NCBI RefSeq assembly: GCF_000379825.1
Contig: NZ_KB903813.1
Location: 45,802 to 83,221, forward strand
Direction of reading: 5' to 3'
Length of the DNA: 37,420 nt
Source: Longispora albida DSM 44784
GTDB taxonomy: Bacteria > Actinomycetota > Actinomycetes > Mycobacteriales > Micromonosporaceae
The number at the start of each line of letters is the position of its first letter. The first letter of the stretch is position 1. Position numbers and translations under genes: made by a program. The notes beneath the pieces are model-generated. The model made no database searches. It was not told where the DNA came from and saw only the letters and a program-made list of their open reading frames with translations. Shown in pieces: positions 1-5,135 of this stretch.

Positions 1-2
1 GC

Positions 3-248
3 GGAGAGCTGGGCAGGCTGATCGAGTGTCACCGTGAGCGGGCAGGCGTCGCGACCACTCCACTTCGGTCTTCAAAAGTGCTGGACCACCTACCCGCCTC
101 GCGGCTGGCTCTTGAGCGTGCCGGTCGTGGTCTCCGCCGGTTCTCGGCGGCTTCCCGTGCCCGCGGCCGACCGGAGGGAGAGCCGCGGGCACGGCGTGCC
201 GCCGGGCGGCTGCCGCGACCGGCACGCGCGCCGCGAGGCGCGCCTTGA
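3..248 (+). other. Open frame running in from the left edge; doubtful
   Basis: One forward frame is open from base 3 to a TGA at 246-248. It would be the last 81 residues of a gene starting outside the window, very rich in Arg, Ala and Pro. High GC alone gives such frames, and I recognise no motif. The remaining sequence up to the antitoxin start shows nothing else I can name. Confidence 0.15.
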
Positions 249-341
249 TCCTGTAGAGAACAATTCGGCAACCACTCGGGGTGTGTGCCATCTGCTGCGT
301 GTCCAGCACGTGCATAGGTCATGCGCGGTAGGATGTGCAGT

Positions 342-572
342 ATGGCTACTGAGCGGGTGAATCTGACGATGGATCAGACGGCTCTGGCTGCGGCGCGGTC
401 GATGGCTGCGGCTGAGGGTCAGTCGTTGTCGGAGTGGCTGTCGAAGGCTGCGCTGGAGCGGGTGATGGCGCATGCTGCGCGGGTGTCTGCTGAGCAGGAT
501 CGGCTGATGCCGGAAGAGTTCGCGGGCTTCGACGCTGAGCGTGAGGCACGGATGTTCGGTGAGGCGGCGTGA
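342..572 (+). CDS. Type II antitoxin, ribbon-helix-helix-like
   Basis: Small protein of about 76 residues beginning MATERVNLTMDQ. The pattern of a short N-terminal strand followed by two helices (ALAAARSMAAAEGQSLSEWL) fits ribbon-helix-helix antitoxins, which bind their own promoter as dimers and neutralise a toxin with their acidic C-terminal half (here EQDRLMPEEF...). I chose the ATG at 342 because GGTAGGA sits about 8 bases upstream; an in-frame ATG at 321 lacks this spacing. The stop overlaps the GTG start of the next gene (GTGA), a typical antitoxin-toxin coupling. The family assignment is inferred from size, composition and the partner gene. Confidence 0.7.
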   Translation: MATERVNLTMDQTALAAARSMAAAEGQSLSEWLSKAALERVMAHAARVSAEQDRLMPEEFAGFDAEREARMFGEAA

Positions 573-871
573 GGCGTGGCGAGGTGTGGGCGATCAAGCG
601 TGCCGGGCGTGAGCACCTGGTCGTCATCGTCGGGCATGACACCTTGACTGAGGCTCGTACCGGGGTGCTGTCTGTGCCGCTGTCAGACGTGCGGGCGTCG
701 ACGCTGATCGAGCCCGCGCTGTGGCTGGACGACGACACCCCGGCTGGTGTGGCGCTGACGCCCCGGGTCGGAGAAGTCACCAAGGACTACTTCTCCGAGT
801 GCCGGGGCAAGCTGCGAGATGACAGCCTCAGCTCACTCGACATCGCGCTGAGGGCTGCGCTCGATCTTTAG
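569..871 (+). CDS. PemK/MazF-type toxin (endoribonuclease)
   Basis: 100 residues, GTG start overlapping the antitoxin stop. The opening RRGEVWAIKRAGREHLVVIVG matches the MazF/PemK pattern: a basic strand with GEVW, then a hydrophobic strand usually ending in VVIV. The middle has the expected strand giving VLSVPLSD, and the C-terminal part has TPRVGEVTKDYF, like the LDQ.R...R segment of the fold. Family members cleave mRNA at short sequences and are held inactive by the cognate antitoxin. The reading frame is intact and of normal length. On a mobile element such a pair would favour maintenance. The target sequence cannot be told from the protein. Confidence 0.75.
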   Translation: MRRGEVWAIKRAGREHLVVIVGHDTLTEARTGVLSVPLSDVRASTLIEPALWLDDDTPAGVALTPRVGEVTKDYFSECRGKLRDDSLSSLDIALRAALDL

Positions 872-1692
872 CGGGTGAAGTCGGTGCAGTAGGCAACGGT
901 TGCGTCGTCGCTGACTTTGCCCCTGTGCCAGCGCTCGCCGTGTGGGTCTGCGGCCTCGATGGCGCGAGTCTGGCGGAGGAGTTCGCTCGGTCCGTCTGCG
1001 GCGAGAAGGGCGAGCGTCTGGGGCCAGTTGGCTTCCTCGAAGACGTCAACGAACCGCGAAGCGCCGTCGGACAGCAGGGCTGCTGCTTTCACGGTGCTGG
1101 CCGGGACGCTGCCTCGGATCGCTTCCTTGGCAACCGTCGGGTCGGCTGCTGCGACCCAGAATCCGCCGGGGCTGTTGCGGTGCTTCTGCATCTGGACCAT
1201 GAACCGGGCGCGAGCTTGCGCGTGCTCGGTTGTCCCGACAGGCAAGGATGCCATTTCAGCCCAGAGGTGCTGGGCAACGTCGTCATGCCGGTTGTCGCAA
1301 ATGACTAGGGGCTCGTCGCCCTGGTCGAGGACGAGAGTCGAGTCGGCGAGGACGAGGTAGTCAAGATTCTCTAGGTGCTGGCGCAGGATGACGACCGTAG
1401 CTGAGGGCGTTCCGGGGTGCGTGGTGTCGCAGGTGTCGGCGTGGCTGGCTGCCACATCCCGGATGGCGTCTGCGAGCAGGACGTCTAGTCCGTGCCCGGG
1501 TCGCGTGCTCAGGTGATTGAGAAGTGTGCGGCCGAGCTGCCCGACGTACCAGGGCGCGTCGTGGATGCAGCCTGACTCGATACCAGTCGTTCCGACTCCG
1601 TCAATGACGATGACGGCGTCCTCGGTGGCCGCTACGAAGTCCTCGTTCGGGACGCCCGGCTGGGCTGGTTCGGTGGCGAACGTAACGCGCAT
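868..1692 (-). CDS. PP2C-like protein phosphatase
   Basis: 274 residues. Features of the PPM/PP2C fold are visible: NEDFV near residue 16 with VIVIDGVG at 27-34 (the metal-binding Asp-Gly), a central LLSDGASRFVD segment, and a C-terminal KVSDDATVAYC like the DNATV/DDATV metal motif. The family removes phosphate from Ser/Thr using two metal ions. No membrane segment or signal peptide is seen, so the protein should be cytosolic. It lies one base downstream of the leftward regulator gene and is probably co-transcribed with it. The 3' end overlaps that of the convergent toxin gene by four bases. The substrate is unknown; an element or host Ser/Thr kinase target is possible. Confidence 0.7.
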   Translation of the reverse strand: MRVTFATEPAQPGVPNEDFVAATEDAVIVIDGVGTTGIESGCIHDAPWYVGQLGRTLLNHLSTRPGHGLDVLLADAIRDVAASHADTCDTTHPGTPSATVVILRQHLENLDYLVLADSTLVLDQGDEPLVICDNRHDDVAQHLWAEMASLPVGTTEHAQARARFMVQMQKHRNSPGGFWVAAADPTVAKEAIRGSVPASTVKAAALLSDGASRFVDVFEEANWPQTLALLAADGPSELLRQTRAIEAADPHGERWHRGKVSDDATVAYCTDFTR

Positions 1693-1693
1693 G

Positions 1694-2536
1694 TCACACA
1701 GCCTCGTGTCGGTAGATCGGGCTCAGCAGCTCGACCCTGGTCGGGCTGTGAGTGTCAGGGTCATAGTCGGCGCCAACGATCACTGAGAAGCGGTCGGTCT
1801 TGGCCTGCCGGTACAGCTCGTCGATTCGGGTACTGATCAGGTGGGCCACGCCGAGGGAACCCTGGGGGTGAATGCCCGTGAAGATGATCAGGTCGCCCAG
1901 GCCGTCTGGCCTTCTCAACCGCCCGAGGTAAGCCGTGTCGTTCGGACGCGGAGGGTCCTGATCCTGGCCGGATCGGTACCGCTGGCCTGTCTGCCTGTCC
2001 ACCAGGGTCCAGACCTGGTCGTGGTCACGCTCGAACCTGATGAACGGGTCCTGATCGAGGACTTCAGCGATGGCGGGGGAGATCCGGGGACCAGACACCA
2101 CGATCAAGCCTGCGCGGTTGAGGTCGATCGCACCGCCGACCGGGATGCGCTCGGTCGAGCAGTCAAGGCCGAACGACTCGGCTAGGTCCTTGAGCTGGCT
2201 GGCTACGTCGGTATCCTCCACCGCAACCACCGGGCGGGATCGGATGGTTTCCCGCTTCACGGGGATGGCGACGGTGATCGAGCCAGAACCGAGGAAGGCC
2301 CCTTCGGCTGCGGGGCCGTCCTGCTTGATCTGGTGGATCCGCCCACGGCTCAGACCTACAGCCTTGGCAATGTCGCCGTAGGAGTGGCCTTCGTCGTGCA
2401 GCTCAGCGATCAGCAGCTTCCGAAGCCTGCCAAGCTCTGTGGCCTCCTGACGCGCTTCTGCCATCTTCTTCGTGGCGCGGCGTACCGCCTCGAAGCGATC
2501 CGGTAGCTCCCTAAGCTCTCGAACGCTGTCGATCAT
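1694..2536 (-). CDS. Helix-turn-helix regulator with sigma-70 region-4-like N-terminus
   Basis: About 280 residues from the ATG at 2536, which has GGGAAGGG upstream. A longer version from a TTG at 2620 adds 28 residues. The N-terminal third has a helical stretch (VRRATKKMAEARQEATELGRL...) and then the clear helix-turn-helix HSYGDIAKAVGLSRGRIHQI, as in sigma region 4 and Hin-like domains. The C-terminal 180 residues are a separate domain with VVAVEDTD, LIVVSGPRIS and a WTLVDRQTGQRY hairpin. It looks Rossmann-like, but I do not recognise it and it may sense a ligand. The gene points away from the long rightward operon and is next to the twin palindromes, so it is the obvious candidate for their binding protein. 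Its phosphatase neighbour suggests control by phosphorylation (inference). Confidence 0.7.
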   Translation of the reverse strand: MIDSVRELRELPDRFEAVRRATKKMAEARQEATELGRLRKLLIAELHDEGHSYGDIAKAVGLSRGRIHQIKQDGPAAEGAFLGSGSITVAIPVKRETIRSRPVVAVEDTDVASQLKDLAESFGLDCSTERIPVGGAIDLNRAGLIVVSGPRISPAIAEVLDQDPFIRFERDHDQVWTLVDRQTGQRYRSGQDQDPPRPNDTAYLGRLRRPDGLGDLIIFTGIHPQGSLGVAHLISTRIDELYRQAKTDRFSVIVGADYDPDTHSPTRVELLSPIYRHEAV

Positions 2537-2622
2537 CGCCACGCACCCTTCCCTAGTCGGGTCGCATACCCGCTCAGCCCCCATGTCCAGGAGCACGTTC
2601 CGTTCCTTGCCTTCGCTCAATC

Positions 2623-2638
2623 CTAGATCCTTGTCTAG
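2623..2638. promoter_or_regulatory. Degenerate half-site of the TGTCTAG operator
   Basis: TGTCTAG at 2632-2638 is preceded by the imperfect CTAGATC at 2623-2629. It has the same half-site as the two palindromes downstream but the arms are in everted order. It lies just upstream of the leftward regulator gene, so it could serve autoregulation. Confidence 0.35.
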
Positions 2639-2674
2639 GCCCCTTGACGCCCGGCGAACGGATGAGTACTTTGG

Positions 2675-2692
2675 TGTCTAGCCCCCTAGACA
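2675..2692. promoter_or_regulatory. Operator palindrome 1, TGTCTAG-N4-CTAGACA
   Basis: TGTCTAGCCCCCTAGACA is a perfect 7-bp inverted repeat with a 4-base spacer. A second copy with the same arms and the same spacer length begins 43 bases downstream (about four helix turns), so both could be bound on one DNA face. It sits between the divergent regulator gene and the rightward operon. Confidence 0.65.
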
Positions 2693-2717
2693 GTGCCGGG
2701 AAGCCTCGGCGGTCAAC

Positions 2718-2735
2718 TGTCTAGGGTACTAGACA
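2718..2735. promoter_or_regulatory. Operator palindrome 2, overlapping the ribosome binding site
   Basis: TGTCTAGGGTACTAGACA is a perfect 7-bp inverted repeat with a 4-base spacer. Its last base is the first base of AGGAGA (2735-2740), the Shine-Dalgarno sequence of the gene starting at 2746. A protein bound here would lie over the promoter/5' end of the operon and should repress it. Confidence 0.65.
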
Positions 2736-2745
2736 GGAGATTGCG

Positions 2746-3177
2746 GTGGCGATTGCTGGTGGTTTCCGGTTCAAGGTCGACATGGCGGATGTGTTCCCGA
2801 AGGGGTGCGTGATGGGTGCGGATCCGGTGGTGGCGGTGACGGACTTCGAGAAGAAGGGGAAGAAGGCCGACGACCAGGAGCGTGACAAGCAGGATCCGGA
2901 TCTGCGGGTGTGGGCGGTGCGGGTGACTGACCTGGACGAGGCGCTGGTGGGTAAGTCGCGTGAGGTGGTTGTGAAGATCTCGGCCACGGTGCAGCCGGTT
3001 CCGCCGGTGGGTGCGTTCCAGCAGGTGGAGTTCGAGGGGCTGACGATCACGCCGTGGGTGGAGGAGAAGTCGTTCGGCGGGGTGAGCCGGGGCGTTCAGA
3101 AGTTCTCGATCCGGGCGACCGGTTTCAAGATGTCGGGCAAGGCTGCTCCGGCGGCGGCCCCGAAGGCTGGCGCGTGA
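2746..3177 (+). CDS. AICE-conserved small protein, SCO3933-like (tentative)
   Basis: 143 residues from a GTG with AGGAGA five bases upstream. The body alternates strands (FRFKVDMADVF, VWAVRVTDLDEAL, REVVVKISATVQPVPPVG, QQVEFEGLTITPWVEE) and ends in a low-complexity KAAPAAAPKAGA tail. This resembles the small beta-rich proteins that open many Streptomyces AICE operons and are called SCO3933-family regulatory proteins. An OB-like fold is possible. First gene of the rightward operon, directly behind the twin operators; its stop overlaps the next start. The function is not established, and roles in control of excision/replication are guesses from position. Confidence 0.5.
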   Translation: MAIAGGFRFKVDMADVFPKGCVMGADPVVAVTDFEKKGKKADDQERDKQDPDLRVWAVRVTDLDEALVGKSREVVVKISATVQPVPPVGAFQQVEFEGLTITPWVEEKSFGGVSRGVQKFSIRATGFKMSGKAAPAAAPKAGA

Positions 3178-3401
3178 TGCGGCGGTCGGCGCGGTCGAAC
3201 CTGGACACGACGGTCAGCCAGCATGTCCGTGAGTACACCGAGTGTTCCTACGTGGTCTATGGCCATCAGAACCGGGTGACCGTGGACGTCGGCCAGGTGA
3301 CGTTGTTCCTGCCCGCCTCCGAGCTGGCTGAGCTGATTGACGTGCTCGGTGAGGTTCAGGCGGAGCTGGCTTTGGCGGTCGTGCCGCCGGATGGTTCGTG
3401 A
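3177..3401 (+). CDS. Small hypothetical protein of the AICE
   Basis: 74 residues. The ATG at 3177 overlaps the preceding TGA (TGATG), indicating translational coupling; a longer in-frame opening upstream lies inside the previous gene and is not used. The sequence begins MRRSARSNLDTTVSQHV and has a beta-hairpin-like centre (CSYVVYGHQNRVTVDVGQVTLFL) followed by an amphipathic helix (ASELAELIDVLGEVQAEL). I do not recognise the family. It is followed by the first CTTGGCGG leader hairpin. Confidence 0.55.
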   Translation: MRRSARSNLDTTVSQHVREYTECSYVVYGHQNRVTVDVGQVTLFLPASELAELIDVLGEVQAELALAVVPPDGS

Positions 3402-3413
3402 TCGGTCTTGGTG

Positions 3414-3474
3414 GTGCTGGGCCGGTGTTCTTGGCGGAATCTGCGGCCCAGCACTCGTAGCAACTCCCTGATGA
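3414..3474 (+). promoter_or_regulatory. CTTGGCGG leader hairpin, copy A
   Basis: A perfect 11-bp inverted repeat, GTGCTGGGCCG (3414-3424) and CGGCCCAGCAC (3444-3454), closes a 19-base loop containing CTTGGCGG (3430-3437). The tail holds TCCCTGAT (3465-3472), five bases before the AGGAGG of the next gene. The same loop core and tail recur in copies B and C with different stem bases, which argues for conserved RNA structure. CTCC at 3464-3467 could pair with the GGAG of the Shine-Dalgarno. Confidence 0.6.
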
Positions 3475-3488
3475 GCAGGAGGTGTGCT

Positions 3489-3671
3489 GTGGGCAAGCGT
3501 ACGGCAACCAGCCTCGCGACGCCGGAGGGCAACCCGGTGGGCAAGTGCGAGGTGTGCCGGAAGAAGAAGACTCTCAGCAACGGCCGGTGTGAGGTCTGCG
3601 CCGGGCAGCTTGAGATCGCGTTCCCGGCGGTGCGGGACAGTTCGGGCCGGTTCGTGAAGGCGGGCTGGTGA
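3489..3671 (+). CDS. Mini zinc-ribbon protein (CxxC...CxxC)
   Basis: 60 residues from a GTG with AGGAGG six bases upstream; earlier in-frame starts would run through the leader hairpin. The centre is KCEVCRKKKTLSNGRCEVC: two CxxC knuckles 12 residues apart, the classic spacing for one structural zinc. The rest is short and basic (GKRTATSLATPEG at the front, SSGRFVKAGW at the end). Probably a small DNA-, RNA- or protein-binding module. It overlaps the next start (GTGATG). Two other tiny Cys-rich proteins are encoded in this element. Confidence 0.6.
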   Translation: MGKRTATSLATPEGNPVGKCEVCRKKKTLSNGRCEVCAGQLEIAFPAVRDSSGRFVKAGW

Positions 3672-3871
3672 TGGCCGGGCTGATGGTGCGCACGTCGTAT
3701 CCGTGCGGGTTGTGTGACGGTGCGGGTGAGGTTCCGGCTTCGTCCTTGGTGGACGGTGCGGCGCTGGTGATCTGCCCGGTGTGTGAGGGCTCGGGTTCAG
3801 ACCCGGATGTGGTGGCTCGTGACCCCCTCGCGCCGGTGCGCCGGCCGGTTTCGCTGCTGGTGGTGGCCTGA
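3668..3871 (+). CDS. Small CxxCxGxG-type zinc-finger protein
   Basis: About 66 residues; the start is GTG 3668 or ATG 3671, both overlapping the previous stop. Two knuckles, CGLCDGAGEV and CPVCEGSGSD, follow the CxxCxGxG pattern of DnaJ-type zinc fingers, here in one pair only. The C-terminal part is Pro/Val rich. The stop (TGA 3869-3871) overlaps the next ATG. No specific function can be read; a protein-protein adaptor role is possible. Confidence 0.55.
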   Translation: MMAGLMVRTSYPCGLCDGAGEVPASSLVDGAALVICPVCEGSGSDPDVVARDPLAPVRRPVSLLVVA

Positions 3872-4455
3872 TGGCCCGGCGGAAACGGCGTAGCGGGCTG
3901 GTGCGGGCGTGGCGGCGGTCGAAGTCGGCGTACCGGACGGCGAAGAGGCGCTACCGGCAGGCGAAGAAGGTTGCGAGGGCTGCTGCGGCTGGTACGCGGC
4001 GGGTGTGGCGGAAGGTCACCTACCGGGAGCTGGGGGAGCGGATCGCAGCCGACACCCTGGCGCGGGCGGCGGCGCGGGAAGCCAGGCGGCGTGAGGGGTC
4101 TTCGCGGGTGCCGAAGGTCGCGGTGCATGAGCCGCCGGAAGTGGTCAAGGCAGTGATGGCAGCAAGGAAGACAACGGCAACGGCGGGACTGGGAGGTTCA
4201 GCGGTGGATGCGCTCGGGATGGTGGACGCGGCGGCTCGTGGGAAGTCGTCGGAGCATGAGCAGGCGATGGCGATCGTGAACAAGTGGCTGTACGTGGTGA
4301 ACGAGGCGGCGGTGAACCTGGCGACGGTGCGGGGTGAGTCCTCGGAACTGTCGACGGATGTGCTGTCGCTACCGCTGGCTGGTGCGATGCGCAGGCTGGA
4401 TGAGGCCATGCAGGTGCTCATGATGCTGCGCGGCCGTGTCGCGGAGATGGGTTAG
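3871..4455 (+). CDS. Hypothetical protein with strongly basic N-terminus
   Basis: 194 residues, ATG overlapping the preceding stop. Residues 1-50 are very rich in Arg/Lys (MARRKRRSGLVRAWRRSKSA onward), which suits nucleic-acid binding. The second half is helical with hydrophobic heptads (EQAMAIVNKWLYVVNEAAVNL, MRRLDEAMQVLMMLRGRV). No cysteines and no membrane segment. The helical half is similar in character to the next two small proteins, which are also acidic/helical, so they may assemble together (inference). I do not recognise a family. Confidence 0.5.
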   Translation: MARRKRRSGLVRAWRRSKSAYRTAKRRYRQAKKVARAAAAGTRRVWRKVTYRELGERIAADTLARAAAREARRREGSSRVPKVAVHEPPEVVKAVMAARKTTATAGLGGSAVDALGMVDAAARGKSSEHEQAMAIVNKWLYVVNEAAVNLATVRGESSELSTDVLSLPLAGAMRRLDEAMQVLMMLRGRVAEMG

Positions 4456-4459
4456 AGGC

Positions 4460-4696
4460 GTGGCGGGCCAGATGGTGCTGCCGCCCGGGATGGATGCGGG
4501 CGAAGCCCTGGGTGTGCTGTACAGCGCGGGGCACAAGGTCGGGCAGGCGCATGCGGACCTCGAAGACGCCGCCGGGGACGTCGAGGACATCGGACTGGAT
4601 GTCCTTGAGGGGTCCCTGGAGCGGGCGAAGAACGCAGCGTACGACGTCCTGGAAATGATCTCCGATCTCAAGACCGCTGCACGTCGCGGTATGTAG
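4460..4696 (+). CDS. Small acidic helical protein
   Basis: 78 residues from the GTG at 4460, four bases after the previous stop. The sequence is mostly one acidic alpha-helical stretch (ALGVLYSAGHKVGQAHADL, DVEDIGLDVLEGSLERAKNA) with a short basic end (AARRGM). It resembles in size and character the 68-residue protein encoded downstream at 4836. Unknown family. It precedes the 139-base leader that carries the tRNA-like fold and hairpin copy B. Confidence 0.5.
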   Translation: MAGQMVLPPGMDAGEALGVLYSAGHKVGQAHADLEDAAGDVEDIGLDVLEGSLERAKNAAYDVLEMISDLKTAARRGM

Positions 4697-4708
4697 CAGC
4701 AAGAGGTA

Positions 4709-4752
4709 GCCCGGCCGTCAGGCGGCGTTCCCGGTTCGATCCCGGGGCGGGC
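4709..4752 (+). ncRNA. tRNA-like three-way junction with a canonical T-arm mimic
   Basis: Outer stem GCCCG (4709-4713) with CGGGC (4748-4752). Arm 1 is GCCG/CGGC (4714-4717, 4723-4726) with a five-base loop. Linker GTT. Arm 2 is CCCGG/CCGGG (4730-4734, 4742-4746) with the seven-base loop TTCGATC, identical in form to a tRNA T-loop and followed after one base by the outer stem. There is no anticodon arm and no full tRNA can be drawn. It could be a tRNA 3'-end relic or a structural mimic in the leader of the 4836 gene. Confidence 0.4.
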
Positions 4753-4758
4753 ACGAGG

Positions 4759-4829
4759 CAGGCCAGCCGGTGAGCTTGGCGGCGACCGGGCCTGTTCTCT
4801 TCCCTGATCTGTGACTCCGATGTGGAGGG
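4759..4829 (+). promoter_or_regulatory. CTTGGCGG leader hairpin, copy B
   Basis: Stem CAGGCC-(AGC)-CGGT (4759-4771) pairs with ACCGGGCCTG (4785-4794), ten pairs with a three-base bulge. The 13-base loop GAGCTTGGCGGCG (4772-4784) carries the conserved core. The tail has TCCCTGAT (4801-4808). CTCC at 4815-4818 can fold onto the GGAG of the Shine-Dalgarno (GGAGGG, 4824-4829) with a five-base loop, seven bases before the GTG start. Confidence 0.65.
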
Positions 4830-4835
4830 TATGTC

Positions 4836-5042
4836 GTGACGAAGGAAGAAGAGCTGCGGTTCCTGCTCGCGGTTGGACGTCACGTCCGGCGGGCGCACGA
4901 AGAGATGGAACCGGCGGTGCGGCAGCTGAAGAAAGCCGAAGAGTTCGCCTACATCACCGAGCGTGCCGATGCCGCGCTCGTCCTGCTCGACTGCGTGCTT
5001 GACCTGCTGGCCGGATCGATGCCAGACCTCACCGAGGCGTAG
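4836..5042 (+). CDS. Small helical protein of the AICE
   Basis: 68 residues from a GTG with GGAGGG six bases upstream. Almost wholly helical: KEEELRFLLAVGRHVRRAHE, then a charged stretch, then a hydrophobic end (AALVLLDCVLDLLAGSMPDL). The hydrophobic C-terminal helix is not long or clean enough for a confident membrane call. It stands alone between leader copies B and C, so its expression should be set by copy B. Unknown family. Confidence 0.5.
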   Translation: MTKEEELRFLLAVGRHVRRAHEEMEPAVRQLKKAEEFAYITERADAALVLLDCVLDLLAGSMPDLTEA

Positions 5043-5057
5043 CGGCACATGCAAGAC

Positions 5058-5125
5058 GGAAGGCCACCGAGCTTGGCGGCAGATGGCCTCCCGATCTCCC
5101 CTGATCCGCAAAAACCTGGAGAGGA
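5058..5125 (+). promoter_or_regulatory. CTTGGCGG leader hairpin, copy C
   Basis: Stem GGAAGGCCA (5058-5066) pairs with TGGCCTCCC (5084-5092), eight pairs with one A-C mismatch. The 17-base loop (5067-5083) contains GAGCTTGGCGGC (5069-5080), the same 12 bases as in copy B. The tail has CCCTGATC (5098-5105). GGAG (5118-5121) of the Shine-Dalgarno can pair with CTCC (5126-5129) across AGGA. It precedes the traB-like gene. Confidence 0.65.
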
Positions 5126-5135
5126 CTCCATCCTA

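Noticed and set aside
66-77. CGGTCTTCAAAA as a left attachment core or tRNA-Sec-like anticodon
   Set aside because: No surrounding tRNA fold and only 11 of 12 matches to the tRNA-Ser; kept only as a weak hint in the attachment-site finding.
3800-3807. GACCCGGA, the octamer known as a TraB recognition repeat in pSVH1
   Set aside because: I saw only this single copy, inside a coding gene; transfer loci need clustered repeats.
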